This document shows, piece by piece, positions 49,518 to 58,861 of a stretch of DNA of 64,000 nt (positions are counted from its first letter, which is position 1; each line of letters starts with the position of its first letter). A program made the translations under genes and the position numbers. The stretch comes from WGMK01 sp046047315 (GTDB lineage: Bacteria; Hydrogenedentota; Hydrogenedentia; Hydrogenedentales; JAEUWI01). Location of the stretch: the NCBI GenBank assembly GCA_046047315.1, contig JBJOID010000062.1:1-64000 (forward strand), in the 5' to 3' direction. Under the pieces are notes generated by a model. That model had not been told where the DNA came from. It did no database searches and worked only from the letters and a program-made list of their open reading frames with translations.

Positions 49518-50767
49518 GCATTCCCTTACGTATCGTGTTGACCGTATCGCTATTGCTATTGGCCGCATTCTCAGCCCATGCCGATACCCCGCCGAACGTG
49601 GTGATGATCATCAGCGACGACCAGGCCTGGAACGATTACGGCTTCATGGGGCACGAGGCCATAAAGACGCCGCATCTGGATCGGCTGGCATCGGAAGGGA
49701 TGCTGTACACGCGGGGCTATGTGCCTGGAAGCCTGTGCCGGTGCAGCCTCGCGACGCTGGCAACGGGACTCTATCCGCACCAGCATGGCATCACCTCGAA
49801 CGATCCGCCGGACGGCGTGGACCGGCACGCCATGCTGCGCTTCATCGAGGCGGCATCCACGCTGCCCGCGCTGCTGGCAAGGCAGGGCTATGCGAGCCTG
49901 CAAACCGGAAAGTGGTGGGAGGGAAACTATCAGCTGGGCGGCTTCACCCATGGCATGACACACGGCGATCCGAAGCGCGGCGGGCGGCATGGCGACGAGG
50001 GGCTGAAGATTGGCCGTGAGGGTCTGGAGCCCATCAAGAAATTCCTGGACGAGACGAAGGACAAGCCCTTTTTCTTGTGGTATGCGCCCTTCTTGCCGCA
50101 CGAGCCGCACAATCCACCTGAGCGCCTGCTCGCGCAATATCGCGCGGAAGGACGGCCCGAGAACGTGGCCAAGTACTGGGCGATGTGTGCATGGTTCGAC
50201 GAAACAATAGGCGAGCTGCTCGGGCTGCTGGAAGCCGAGGGCAAACGCGAGAACACGATGGTGGTCTATGTGGGCGACAATGGCTGGGTGGCCAACCCCA
50301 ACGGGCCGGGCTTCGACGACCGCAGCAAGCGCTCACCCTACGACGCCGGACTGCGCACGCCCATCATCGTGCATTGGCCGGGCCGCATCGAACCCCGGCG
50401 CGACGACGTCACTCCCGTGCTCAGCCTCGACTTGGTGCCCACGATATTGCGGGCTTGTGGCGCGGAAGTGACCTCCGACATGCCGGGGGTGGATCTGTTG
50501 AGCGGAAAGGCCAAAGAGCGCAAGCGTATTTTTGGCGAAGTGTTCACCCACGACGCGGTCGACCTGGACCACCCCGAGCGGAGCCTGCTCTATCGCTGGT
50601 GCGTGGACGACGAGTGGAAACTCATCCTGCCCCAGGACACCGCAGTCCCGGCCGAGCTTTACCGGATCACGGTAGATCCCTTCGAGCAGAACAACCTTGC
50701 TGCTGAGGAACCCGGCCGCGTGAAGAAGATGTCGGAGGCGATAGAGGCATGGTGGGCTTTGCCATAG
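49502..50767 (+). CDS. Exported S1-family sulfatase with noncanonical motif
   Basis: A 421-residue exported sulfatase. From ATG 49502 the signal peptide is MGDVLRIPLRIVLTVSLLLL plus AAFSAHA. The start codon and probable ribosome site (GAGGGGG, 49492-49498) lie inside repeat copy 2; a GTG at 49535 is the alternative. Metal-binding blocks VVMIISDDQAWNDYG and VVYVGDNGWVANPNG are present, and QTGKWWEGNYQLGG resembles the usual Lys block. The nucleophile region reads SLCRCSLATLATGLYPHQHG: Cys is kept, but the Pro and Arg of C-x-P-x-R are replaced by Cys and Leu. Maturation by the standard formylglycine enzyme is therefore uncertain. Substrate unknown. Confidence 0.85.
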   Translation: MGDVLRIPLRIVLTVSLLLLAAFSAHADTPPNVVMIISDDQAWNDYGFMGHEAIKTPHLDRLASEGMLYTRGYVPGSLCRCSLATLATGLYPHQHGITSNDPPDGVDRHAMLRFIEAASTLPALLARQGYASLQTGKWWEGNYQLGGFTHGMTHGDPKRGGRHGDEGLKIGREGLEPIKKFLDETKDKPFFLWYAPFLPHEPHNPPERLLAQYRAEGRPENVAKYWAMCAWFDETIGELLGLLEAEGKRENTMVVYVGDNGWVANPNGPGFDDRSKRSPYDAGLRTPIIVHWPGRIEPRRDDVTPVLSLDLVPTILRACGAEVTSDMPGVDLLSGKAKERKRIFGEVFTHDAVDLDHPERSLLYRWCVDDEWKLILPQDTAVPAELYRITVDPFEQNNLAAEEPGRVKKMSEAIEAWWALP

Positions 50768-50776
50768 GCCCCTTTT

Positions 50777-52180
50777 TCAATTCGCCTCCATGCCATACTT
50801 CTGCAATCGATACCGCAACGATCTTGGCGTAAGCCCCAGCATGGCAGCCGCCTTTTTCTGGGAGTAGCGGCTGCGTTCGAGGGCCTGGTTAATCCAGGCC
50901 TTCTCCAGGTCTTCCACGACGGCCTCGAGGTGCATTCCTTCCTGGGGCAGGGCGAAGAGCGAGCCCGGGTCGGACGCATTGTTTTCGGGCGGGGTGAACT
51001 GGCGCACCTCGACGGGCAGGTCGTCCACCGTGATACGGTCACCGTTGCAGAGCGCCACCACCCGCTCCATCATGTTGCCCAGCTGGCGCACGTTGCCGGG
51101 CCAGCCATAGCGCGCCAACAGCCCCATGGCTTCGGGGTCGATGCCGGGCGCGGGGCGGCCCATGCGCTTGGCGTGCGACTGGATGAAATGTTTGGCCAGC
51201 AGCGGAATGTCCTCGCGGCGCTCGCGTAGCGCGGGCACGGTGAGCGGAATCACGTTGAGCCGGTAATAGAGGTCGCTGCGAAACTCGCCCTCCTCCGACA
51301 TCTTCTGTAGATCGCGGTTCGTCGCGGAGACCAGACGCACGTCCACCTTGGTGGAGGTGGTTCCACCCACGGGAGTCACCAGTTTGTTGTCGAGCACGCG
51401 CAACAGCTTCACCTGCAGCATGAGCGGCATCTCGCCAATCTCGTCGAGAAAAAGCGTGCCCCCATTGGCCGACACGAACAGGCCTTCCTTGTCCTCGTTG
51501 GCCCCGGTAAAGGCCCCCTTCTTGTAGCCAAAGAGCTCGCTCTCGAGCAGCGTCTCGGGAATGCCGCCGCAGTTGATCGCCACGAAGGGCTTGTCGCGCC
51601 GCTCGCTCAATTCATGCAGGGCGCGCGCCACAAGCTCCTTGCCCGCGCCGCTTTCGCCGTGGATGGCGATGGTGCTCGGCAGACGCGCCACGCGCCGCAC
51701 CATGCTGAGCAGTTCCTGGAAGGGCGCGCTCTGACCCACCATGAAATCGAGCCGGGCGTCGCGCGACTGCTGCGAACGCAGGGCCTCGTTCTCGCGGCGC
51801 AGGTCGCGCTGCTTGATGCCACGCTCGATCCGAATGCGTATCTCGTCGTTCTTGAAGGGCTTCTGGATATAGTCCGCCGCCCCGATTTTCATGGCTTCCA
51901 CCGCCGCCTCCACCGAGCCATGCGCCGTCATCATGAGCACCGGAATGCCCGGCGCCTCCGACACGATCCAGCGCAGCAGCTTCAGCCCGGCCTCGCGGTC
52001 GTTGCCCATGTAAAGATCGGTGATGATCATGTCAAAGGACTCGGCGCTGACCAGCGCCTTCGCTTCCTCGGGGCCCTTGGCCAGCGCGACGTCGTAGCCC
52101 GCGCTGCCCAGCACGATCTCGAGCACCTCGCGCATGCTCAACTCATCGTCAACCACCAACACATGAGGCTTTGCGGACAT
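50777..52180 (-). CDS. PilR-like sigma-54-dependent response regulator
   Basis: A 467-residue NtrC-family activator. The receiver starts VLVVDDELSMREVLEIVLG with the phospho-acceptor Asp in MIITDLYMGN. The AAA+ domain has Walker A HGESGAGKELVARALHE, the sigma-54-contact GAFTGA loop, and GGTLFLDEIGEMPLMLQVK. A Fis-type helix-turn-helix ends the protein (YSQKKAAAMLGLTPRSLRYR). It is the last gene of the pilus operon, with GGAGG eight bases before ATG 52180. Its kinase is the adjacent PilS-like protein. Likely targets are pilin genes with sigma-54 promoters, none identified here. Confidence 0.92.
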   Translation of the reverse strand: MSAKPHVLVVDDELSMREVLEIVLGSAGYDVALAKGPEEAKALVSAESFDMIITDLYMGNDREAGLKLLRWIVSEAPGIPVLMMTAHGSVEAAVEAMKIGAADYIQKPFKNDEIRIRIERGIKQRDLRRENEALRSQQSRDARLDFMVGQSAPFQELLSMVRRVARLPSTIAIHGESGAGKELVARALHELSERRDKPFVAINCGGIPETLLESELFGYKKGAFTGANEDKEGLFVSANGGTLFLDEIGEMPLMLQVKLLRVLDNKLVTPVGGTTSTKVDVRLVSATNRDLQKMSEEGEFRSDLYYRLNVIPLTVPALRERREDIPLLAKHFIQSHAKRMGRPAPGIDPEAMGLLARYGWPGNVRQLGNMMERVVALCNGDRITVDDLPVEVRQFTPPENNASDPGSLFALPQEGMHLEAVVEDLEKAWINQALERSRYSQKKAAAMLGLTPRSLRYRLQKYGMEAN

Positions 52181-52197
52181 GGGGGGAACCTCCAAAA

Positions 52198-53796
52198 TCA
52201 GGCGGCGGGCAGGCGCATGACGAGGCACGCGCCGCCCTCGGCGCGGCTGGCAGCCTGCAGGGTGCCATTGTGGGCGGTGACGATGCGCAGGCACACCGCC
52301 AGCCCCATGCCCACGCCGCGCTCTTTTTCAGTATAGAAAGGCTCAAATATGCGGGCAACCTTGTCGGGCGGAATGCCGGGCCCCTCGTCTTCCACGCGCA
52401 CCTCCACCGAGGCCCCCTGCGAGAGCACCTTCACCGTCACGACGCCCTTGCCGCCACAGGCTTCGATGGCGTTCTGCACGAGGTTGCTCACCACCTGCCG
52501 GATGCGGGTTTCGTCGCAGCTGGCCTCGCAGGGTGAATCCGGGTACTCCTCGCGGATCGTCAGCTCCGCGCAGTCGTCATGCTGCATGCGCAGCCCGGCG
52601 CATACCTCGCCCGCCAGTTGCCGCAGATCGATGGCGGCCCGCTTCAGTTGGGGTTCGCGCGCGAAATCGAGGAAGCCGCTGACGATCTTGTTGAGGTGGT
52701 CCGATTCGCGCACGGCAATCTCCGCCAGCCGCGCCGCGATAGCGGGGTCCTGTGTGTGGTGGCGCAACTCGTCCATCGCGCCGCGAATGCTGGCCAGCGG
52801 GTTGCGAATCTCGTGGGCCAGCCCGGCGGACATTTCCCCCAGCACGGCGAGCCGGTCCTGCTGTTGCAGCTCCTGCCGCATGCGCGCAATCTGGGTCAGG
52901 TCGGTGAACGAAGCGATGATGCCCGAGACCCGCCCGCCTTCATCGCCGAGGCGGCTGGTGGTGAGCCCCAGCAGCACCGTGTCGCCGTTGGCCCGTTCGG
53001 CGTAGAACTCGTAACTGCTGAAATGCTTGTCGGAACGAAGCGCGGTGGTAAGCGGGCACTCCGCGCCGGAGGCGGGGCGCAGCACGCCATCCACATGGCG
53101 GCCGATCGTGTCGCCCTCCACCAAGCCAAGGATGTCGCAGGCGGCACGGTTGATCGCCCGCACGATCCCCTTGGTGTCAGCGATCATGAAGCCGCTGTTC
53201 ATGTTGTCGAGGATGTCGCGCTGGAACTGTTTCAAGCGGCTGAGGCGCTGGTTCCAGTAGCCGCTGATGAAGGCGGTGAAGAAGAAGGCGATGGCCTGGA
53301 TTAGGAAGTTGTACCAGTGGGCCAGCAAGTCGGGCGCGGTCTGCGCGCCGAGCACGAAATGCATCAGCATGTAGAGCGTGGACAGGCTGGCGAAGAGAAA
53401 GCCCTGGATGAATCCCAGCAGCACGCCGGCCTCGAGAATCACCGTGACGATCAGGAAGGTGAAGAAACTTTCCTCGCCTCGCGTGAAGCTGATGGTCGCC
53501 ACGACGACCCCGAAGTCCACGGCCATCTGGGTCCAGGTGAGCACCGACGAGACGGTGCGCTCGCGCCGGAGCACGATGAAATACCAGAAGCTGCTGGCAA
53601 AGGCGGCAAGATAGATGCACGCGAGGACGATGGCGTATTCGACCAGCTCGGGGAGCAGCAGGGTGCCGGCGGTGAGCACCAGCAGCAGCACCAGCCGCGC
53701 AAGCCCCACGAACCAAAGCCAGCTGGAGGGGCCGTCATAATGCGGCCGCAGCGCCTGGTAGAACGACGCGATCCGGGTTCGGAGTCCGGGTCTCAC
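52198..53796 (-). CDS. PilS-like membrane histidine kinase
   Basis: A 532-residue kinase with about six membrane helices (about 25-190), a PAS domain (about 195-310), and a HisKA motif (GLAHEIRNPLASIRGAMDEL). The HATPase blocks are NLVQNAIEACGGKG and VEDEGPGIPPDKVARIFEPF with GVGMGLAVCLRIV. This layout is typical of PilS, which monitors pilin in the membrane. Start GTG 53796 overlaps the pilT stop (GTGA). The PilR-like gene begins 17 bases after its stop codon. The sensed signal is inferred only from homology and position. Confidence 0.9.
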   Translation of the reverse strand: MRPGLRTRIASFYQALRPHYDGPSSWLWFVGLARLVLLLVLTAGTLLLPELVEYAIVLACIYLAAFASSFWYFIVLRRERTVSSVLTWTQMAVDFGVVVATISFTRGEESFFTFLIVTVILEAGVLLGFIQGFLFASLSTLYMLMHFVLGAQTAPDLLAHWYNFLIQAIAFFFTAFISGYWNQRLSRLKQFQRDILDNMNSGFMIADTKGIVRAINRAACDILGLVEGDTIGRHVDGVLRPASGAECPLTTALRSDKHFSSYEFYAERANGDTVLLGLTTSRLGDEGGRVSGIIASFTDLTQIARMRQELQQQDRLAVLGEMSAGLAHEIRNPLASIRGAMDELRHHTQDPAIAARLAEIAVRESDHLNKIVSGFLDFAREPQLKRAAIDLRQLAGEVCAGLRMQHDDCAELTIREEYPDSPCEASCDETRIRQVVSNLVQNAIEACGGKGVVTVKVLSQGASVEVRVEDEGPGIPPDKVARIFEPFYTEKERGVGMGLAVCLRIVTAHNGTLQAASRAEGGACLVMRLPAA

Positions 53797-54866
53797 ATGC
53801 CCTTTTCCAGCAGGTGCTGCAAGCCCTCAGGATCAGAGCTCCGCTTGAAGGCCATGTCGGTGGTGATGACGCCGCGCCGCATCAGGCGATAGAGCGACTG
53901 GTTCATGGTCATCATGCCTTCGCCCTTGCCGATTTCAATCATCGAGGGAATCTGCTCCAGCTTTTCCGAGCGAATCAGCGCGCGGATGGCGGGATTGGGC
54001 AGCATGATTTCCATGGCCATCACGCGGCCCATGCCGTCGGCGCGCGGCACCAGTTGCTGCACCACCACCGCCTCAAGCACGAAGGACAACTGCGTGCGCA
54101 CCTGATCCTGCTGGCCGCTGGGGAACACGTCGATGATGCGGTTCATCGTCTGGAGCGCATCGTTGGTGTGCAGCGTGGCGAAGGCCAAGTGGCCCGTTTC
54201 CGCCACGGTGATGGCCGCCTGGATGGTTTCGATGTCGCGCATTTCGCCGACCAGGATTACGTCGGGGTCTTGGCGCAGCACGCGCTTGAGCGCCTCGGAG
54301 AAACTGCGCGTGTCGGAATGCACCTCGCGCTGGTTGATAACCGACTGGTTATGGTTGTGCAGGTATTCGATCGGGTCCTCGATCGTGATGATGTGCACGT
54401 TGCGCTCGGAATTGATCTTGTCGATGATCGACGCGAGCGTGGTTGACTTACCGGAGCCCGTGGGCCCGCAAATCAATACGAGGCCGAGCGGGCGGTAGGC
54501 CAGGTCGGACACCGCGCGCGGAAGGCCCAGCTGTTCCGCCGACAAGATCTCGAAGGGAATGGCGCGGAACGCGCCCACCACGCTGCCGCGATCGCGGTAC
54601 ACGTTCAGACGGAAGCGGCTCAGTCCCTCGATGCCGAAGGAGAGATCGCATTCCTTCGTCGCTTCGAACTCGGACACTTGGTCCTCGTTCATCACCGTGT
54701 AGATGATTTCCTGCGTCTGGTCCGCCATCAGGCGCGGATAGCCCTCAAGCGGTTGCAGCCCCCCATGCAGGCGGATCATGGGCGGCGCCCCCACCACGAT
54801 GTGCAGGTCGCTCGCGCCCTCGCGAATCATCTTCGTCAACAGCTCGCGAATGCTTGGCGTGGCCAT
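53793..54866 (-). CDS. pilT: PilT, type IV pilus retraction ATPase
   Basis: A 357-residue hexameric ATPase that disassembles pili and powers twitching. Blocks are ASDLHIVVGAPPMIRLHGGL, Walker A GPTGSGKSTTLASI, the Asp box TIEDPIEYLHNHNQSVINQR, Walker B DPDVILVGEMRD and ETGHLAFATLHTND. The late AIRALIRSEKLEQIPSMIEI is the PilT C-terminal motif for retraction function. It has no zinc knuckle and no N-terminal MshEN domain, so it is PilT and not PilB. Its stop overlaps the PilS-like start. It is located 41 bases after the GspE/PilB-type gene. Confidence 0.95.
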   Translation of the reverse strand: MATPSIRELLTKMIREGASDLHIVVGAPPMIRLHGGLQPLEGYPRLMADQTQEIIYTVMNEDQVSEFEATKECDLSFGIEGLSRFRLNVYRDRGSVVGAFRAIPFEILSAEQLGLPRAVSDLAYRPLGLVLICGPTGSGKSTTLASIIDKINSERNVHIITIEDPIEYLHNHNQSVINQREVHSDTRSFSEALKRVLRQDPDVILVGEMRDIETIQAAITVAETGHLAFATLHTNDALQTMNRIIDVFPSGQQDQVRTQLSFVLEAVVVQQLVPRADGMGRVMAMEIMLPNPAIRALIRSEKLEQIPSMIEIGKGEGMMTMNQSLYRLMRRGVITTDMAFKRSSDPEGLQHLLEKGM

Positions 54867-54907
54867 AATTCACCCCTCTCCAATCTACTTGTCGGCAGAA
54901 CCCGACC

Positions 54908-56632
54908 CTAATCCGCAGGCGTATGCTCCAACACTTGCTCGATGGTGCTCAGGCCCTTGGCGGCCTTGGCCAGCGAGTTTTGGCGGAGCGACTTCATGCC
55001 GCAGGCGATGGCGGCCTGTTTCAGTTCGTAGCCCGAGGCGCGGCGCAGCACAAGCGGTTGGATGTCCGGCCAGTTCAGCAGCACCTCGACCACGGCCACG
55101 CGGCCGCGATAGCCGCTGTCCTTGCACTTGCTGCATCCGCGTCCACGCACCCACTTGATCTCGTCGAGGTAGTCGAAGCCTCGGTACTGGATGCGGTCGA
55201 GCACCTCGTCCGGCACGTGGATGCGCTCCTTGCACTCGGCGCACACGCGCTTCATCAGGCGTTGCGCGGCGGCCAGCGCCACGGAGGATTGCACCAGGAA
55301 GGGCTCGATGCCCATGTCGATCAAACGGGGGAACACGCCCGCCGCGTCATTGGTGTGCAGCGTGCTCAACACGAGGTGGCCGGTGAGCGCCGCCTTCACG
55401 GCCACGTCCGCAGTTTCGCCGTCGCGGATTTCGCCCACCATCACCACATCCGGGTCTTGGCGCAGAATTTGCCGCAGGGCGTCGGCGAAGGTGAAGCCGA
55501 TGCGCGAGTTCACCTGCACCTGGTTCACCCCGAAGAGGTCGTATTCCACCGGGTCTTCCACGGTCACCACGTTGGTCTCGATGTCGCACAGCTTGCTGAG
55601 CGCACTGTAGAGCGTGGTGGTCTTGCCGCTGCCGGTAGGGCCGGTCAGCAGGATCATGCCGTGGGGCAGCTGCAGCGCCTCGCGGAATGCGTTCATGGGC
55701 TGCGGCTCGAAGCCGAGGCTGTCGAGGTCGAGCGTGAGGTTGCCGCGGTCGAGCACGCGCAGCACCACCTTCTCGCCAAACTTCACGGGCAGGAAGCCCA
55801 CGCGGAAGTCGATCTCGCGGTCGTTGTAGCGAATGCGGAAGCGGCCGTCCTGCGGAAGGCGGTGCTCGTCGATGCGGCATCCGGCGAGAATCTTGAGGCG
55901 CGCGATGAGGTTGTGCTGGAGGCTCTTGGGCGGTCCCTTGGCCTCCTCGAGCGTGCCGTCCACGCGGTACCGGATGCGCATGATTTTCTCATACGGCTCG
56001 ATATGGATGTCGCTCGCCCCGCGCTCAAGCCCGTTGAAGAGAATCAGGCGCACGAGCTTCTTGACCGGCTCGTCCTCCGCGCCCGCTTCGATCTTCGACA
56101 CGTCCTCAATCTCGGACTGGTCTTTAAGCTCCTGCAGCGCGTCGGCCTCGCTGCCGCCGCCCACCAGCGACTTGTACAGGCTCTCCGCCTTGTCCCCGCC
56201 GTAGTGGCGGTTGATCGCGTCGCGCAGTTCCGAGGCCACCGCCACCACCGGTTCGATGTCGTAGCTGGTGAGCATGCGCAGGTCGTCGAGCGCCATGATG
56301 TTCAGCGGGTCGGCCATCGCCAGTGTCAGCACGTCGCCGGTCACGGATACCGGCAGCATCTGGTACTGGCGCGCCAGCGTCTCCGGCACCTCGGCCAGCA
56401 CCTCCTTGGGGATGGAGTAATGCGCCACGCGGATGTGCGGTATGCCCAGCTGCTCGCTCAGCGTGACGACCAGGTCTTCCTCGGAGAGGTATCCCTTTTC
56501 GACCAGCAGCGTCGGCAGGCTGTTGCCCGTGGCGCGTTGCAGGTTGATGCACTCGGTCAGCTGTTCCTGCGTGACCAGCTGCTGCTCCAGCAGCATGTCG
56601 GGCAGGCGCTTCTTCGCAAACTTCGTTGCCAT
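54908..56632 (-). CDS. PilB/GspE-type ATPase with MshEN domain
   Basis: A 574-residue extension-type ATPase. The N-terminal MshEN domain (about 8-150) has LPDMLLEQQLVTQEQLTECI and SLPTLLVEKGYLSEEDLVVT, the tandem motif that binds c-di-GMP in related proteins. Walker A GPTGSGKTTTLYSALSK, the Asp box VEDPVEYDLFG, Walker B DVVMVGEIRD, TGHLVLSTLHTND and a zinc knuckle (CAECKE ... CSKCKD) follow. AGGAG lies eight bases before ATG 56632. It is upstream of pilT and downstream of the MshEN-DnaA gene, so it is the likely extension ATPase of this pilus. A paralogue is at 19860. Confidence 0.94.
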   Translation of the reverse strand: MATKFAKKRLPDMLLEQQLVTQEQLTECINLQRATGNSLPTLLVEKGYLSEEDLVVTLSEQLGIPHIRVAHYSIPKEVLAEVPETLARQYQMLPVSVTGDVLTLAMADPLNIMALDDLRMLTSYDIEPVVAVASELRDAINRHYGGDKAESLYKSLVGGGSEADALQELKDQSEIEDVSKIEAGAEDEPVKKLVRLILFNGLERGASDIHIEPYEKIMRIRYRVDGTLEEAKGPPKSLQHNLIARLKILAGCRIDEHRLPQDGRFRIRYNDREIDFRVGFLPVKFGEKVVLRVLDRGNLTLDLDSLGFEPQPMNAFREALQLPHGMILLTGPTGSGKTTTLYSALSKLCDIETNVVTVEDPVEYDLFGVNQVQVNSRIGFTFADALRQILRQDPDVVMVGEIRDGETADVAVKAALTGHLVLSTLHTNDAAGVFPRLIDMGIEPFLVQSSVALAAAQRLMKRVCAECKERIHVPDEVLDRIQYRGFDYLDEIKWVRGRGCSKCKDSGYRGRVAVVEVLLNWPDIQPLVLRRASGYELKQAAIACGMKSLRQNSLAKAAKGLSTIEQVLEHTPAD

Positions 56633-56698
56633 GGGCAGACTCCTAGCGCGGCGCGCGCGCCTTGCGCCGCCACTCAGCGCAAGCACTACTTCTCGTCA

Positions 56699-58861
56699 TC
56701 AGGCGGCCTGCTCGTCACCCAGATGGCTGAGGATTTCGCTTGCGGATTCGCAGGAGATTTCCTGGCCCACCAGGTCGGAATAGGCGATGATCTTTCTCAA
56801 CGAACCGGTCATCTTCCGGATGTCTTTGGGCACCCGCATCGCCACCAGGTTCAGTATCTCGTCGGGCAGCCCGGCCTTTTGCGTCTGGGCCGCCTGCCGC
56901 AATATCTCGACGCGGGCCTCCCATTCGGGAGCCTTCAATTCGGCCACGATGCCGCTGGCGAACCGGGACACGAGGCGCTTCTCAAGCAGGCCCAGCCGGT
57001 CCGGCGCCTTGTCGGAAGCGATGATAATCTGTCTCCCGGCACGGTGCAACGTGTTGAAAATATGGAAGAATTCTTCCTGCGCCTCCACCCGTCCCCCGAG
57101 AAACTGGATGTCGTCGAGGATGAGCACTTCCCAACAGCAGTAGTTTTCCCTGAAGGCGTCCATCGCCTTGGCCGAGGCCGCCTCGCTCAAGCGGCGCGAG
57201 AAGTGGCTGGCGCTCACGTAGCCCACGCGCAAGGATGGATTCTTCTCGTTGATGGCGTTGCCAATCGCGCTGATAAGGTGCGTCTTGCCCAGGCCGACGC
57301 TGCCAAAGAGGAAGAAGGGGTTGTATTCCCCGCCCGGTTTGGCCGCCACAGCCTGCGCCAGCTTGAATGTAAATGCGTTGGCCTTGCCCGCGATGAAGTT
57401 CGAGAAGTTGAAAGTCTCGGTCGGCTGGTCGGTTTCCAGCGCGTCGTAGACCTGCTGGTCCGCCTCGCGCTGCGGGTCGTCGTCGCCCTGCTTCGGGATG
57501 CGCCCGTGAAAGGGCATTACCGAGCTGTGCGCCCCGCGCTTCACCAGACGGCTGCCGTCCTGGTTCTCGTGCGTGCTCACCTGCTCGGCCAGCAGGGCAG
57601 CCTGCTGCACGGACTGCAGCGCGCTCTCCGCGATCTGTTCCAGCTTCTGGCTGGTTTCCGCCTGGGCCTCGCGCAGGGCGCTTACCACCTGCGCGATGCT
57701 GTCGCCATCGGAAGGCTTGGCGCCCATGGCGCGAATCTGCACCAGCAGCGCGGCCATCGCCTCCTGCATCGCCCCGCCCACACTGTCGCGAATCAGCGCG
57801 GCGAGGGCCTCGGGCGGCAGGGCAGCGTCCCCGCCAGCCGCCGGGGACGGCGCAGACACCGTCGCGCCCCGCAGGCTTTGTGAAAGTTTTTCTGCCATCT
57901 CGGCCTGGGAAGAGGCAATCAGTTGGGCAATGCTTTCGAGGCTGGGTTGCGCGGCCTGCTCGGCCCGCATCTTCACCATCAGCGCCGCCAGCGCCTCTTG
58001 AAAAGCGCCGCCCACGCTGTCGTGCAATACATTCGCCAACGCGCCCATGTCTACGCCGCCACCCGCCGCCGGGACCGCCGCCACGGGTTGGCTTGCGGGC
58101 AGCGATTCCCTCAGCGCCTCCTTGATGGCCTGCGCGTACACCTCGGGAGCAACGCCGCCGCCACCCCCATTTCCCATGTTCTTGCCGATATCCTGGAAGC
58201 CTTCACGCACCGCGTTCAGCAGGGCGGCCTGCGTGGATTGCAAGGCCTGCGCAATCGCCGCCGCCTCCGCACCCGACGACTGTGCGGGAGTAGCCGGCGC
58301 CGCTGGCGCGGAGTGCGTCGGGGCCGGCGCGGCCGTGGCGGGCTGGGGCCTGGGGGGTTCTGGCTTGGGGGCGGGCGCCGCGGCCCGCAGGCCCAGGCTT
58401 TCCGCGGTAAGGGAATGCTGGCCCCCGTTCTGCTGCTTGCTCGCCTGCTCGCCAAAGACCTTCTCGGAAACGATGGCGTAATGTTCCCAGTTGCAGAGAA
58501 TCGGCTTGATGCGCAGCTCCGGGCAGGATTCCCGGATAGCTTGCAGCGCTTCGAGATCGAGTGGATCCACCATCGCCACCGTGAGGATGCGGCCCAGCTT
58601 GTCAATCGGCAGCACGTGGTGCTGGCGGCAAACTTCCGCCGGAATCAACTGCAGCACATCGGGCCCGATGTTGTAGTCCAACAGGCTCAAGTGAGGTATC
58701 TTGCACTGCTTCACCAGCGCGCTCGCCACCGCCTCCTGAGACACGAACCCCTGGCGCACGAGGATGCGCCCGAGAAAGCCGCCCTCCGCCGCCTGCATGG
58801 CGAGTGCCGCGTCGAGCTGCTCCTGGCTGATCAGCCCTTCTTCCAACAGCAACTGCCCCAG
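56699..58861 (-). CDS. MshEN domain fused to a DnaA/Hda-type AAA+ domain
   Basis: An unusual fusion; residues are numbered from the TTG at 58852. Residues 1-134 form an MshEN (GspE_N) domain with two c-di-GMP-type repeats. Residues 150-430 are a Pro/Ala spacer with internal repeats (276-298 and 353-375, both containing DSVGGA). Residues 478-717 are a DnaA AAA+ domain: TFNFSNFIAGKANAFTFK, Walker A GSVGLGKTHL, Walker B LILDDIQFLGGR, an RLVSRF arginine finger and sensor 2 (DIRKMTGSLRKIIAY). The C-terminal DNA-binding domain IV is absent, as in Hda. The first repeat starts with LGQ upstream of TTG 58852, so the start is earlier: CTG 58861 or beyond, with no ATG or GTG in frame. It heads the pilus operon. 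Confidence 0.85.
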   Translation of the reverse strand: MGQLLLEEGLISQEQLDAALAMQAAEGGFLGRILVRQGFVSQEAVASALVKQCKIPHLSLLDYNIGPDVLQLIPAEVCRQHHVLPIDKLGRILTVAMVDPLDLEALQAIRESCPELRIKPILCNWEHYAIVSEKVFGEQASKQQNGGQHSLTAESLGLRAAAPAPKPEPPRPQPATAAPAPTHSAPAAPATPAQSSGAEAAAIAQALQSTQAALLNAVREGFQDIGKNMGNGGGGGVAPEVYAQAIKEALRESLPASQPVAAVPAAGGGVDMGALANVLHDSVGGAFQEALAALMVKMRAEQAAQPSLESIAQLIASSQAEMAEKLSQSLRGATVSAPSPAAGGDAALPPEALAALIRDSVGGAMQEAMAALLVQIRAMGAKPSDGDSIAQVVSALREAQAETSQKLEQIAESALQSVQQAALLAEQVSTHENQDGSRLVKRGAHSSVMPFHGRIPKQGDDDPQREADQQVYDALETDQPTETFNFSNFIAGKANAFTFKLAQAVAAKPGGEYNPFFLFGSVGLGKTHLISAIGNAINEKNPSLRVGYVSASHFSRRLSEAASAKAMDAFRENYCCWEVLILDDIQFLGGRVEAQEEFFHIFNTLHRAGRQIIIASDKAPDRLGLLEKRLVSRFASGIVAELKAPEWEARVEILRQAAQTQKAGLPDEILNLVAMRVPKDIRKMTGSLRKIIAYSDLVGQEISCESASEILSHLGDEQAA

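Noticed and set aside
54923..57883. Open frame of nearly 1000 codons on the plus strand
   Set aside because: It lies antisense to the GspE/PilB-type gene and part of the MshEN-DnaA gene, both of which have clear motifs. The plus-strand translation has no recognisable domain.
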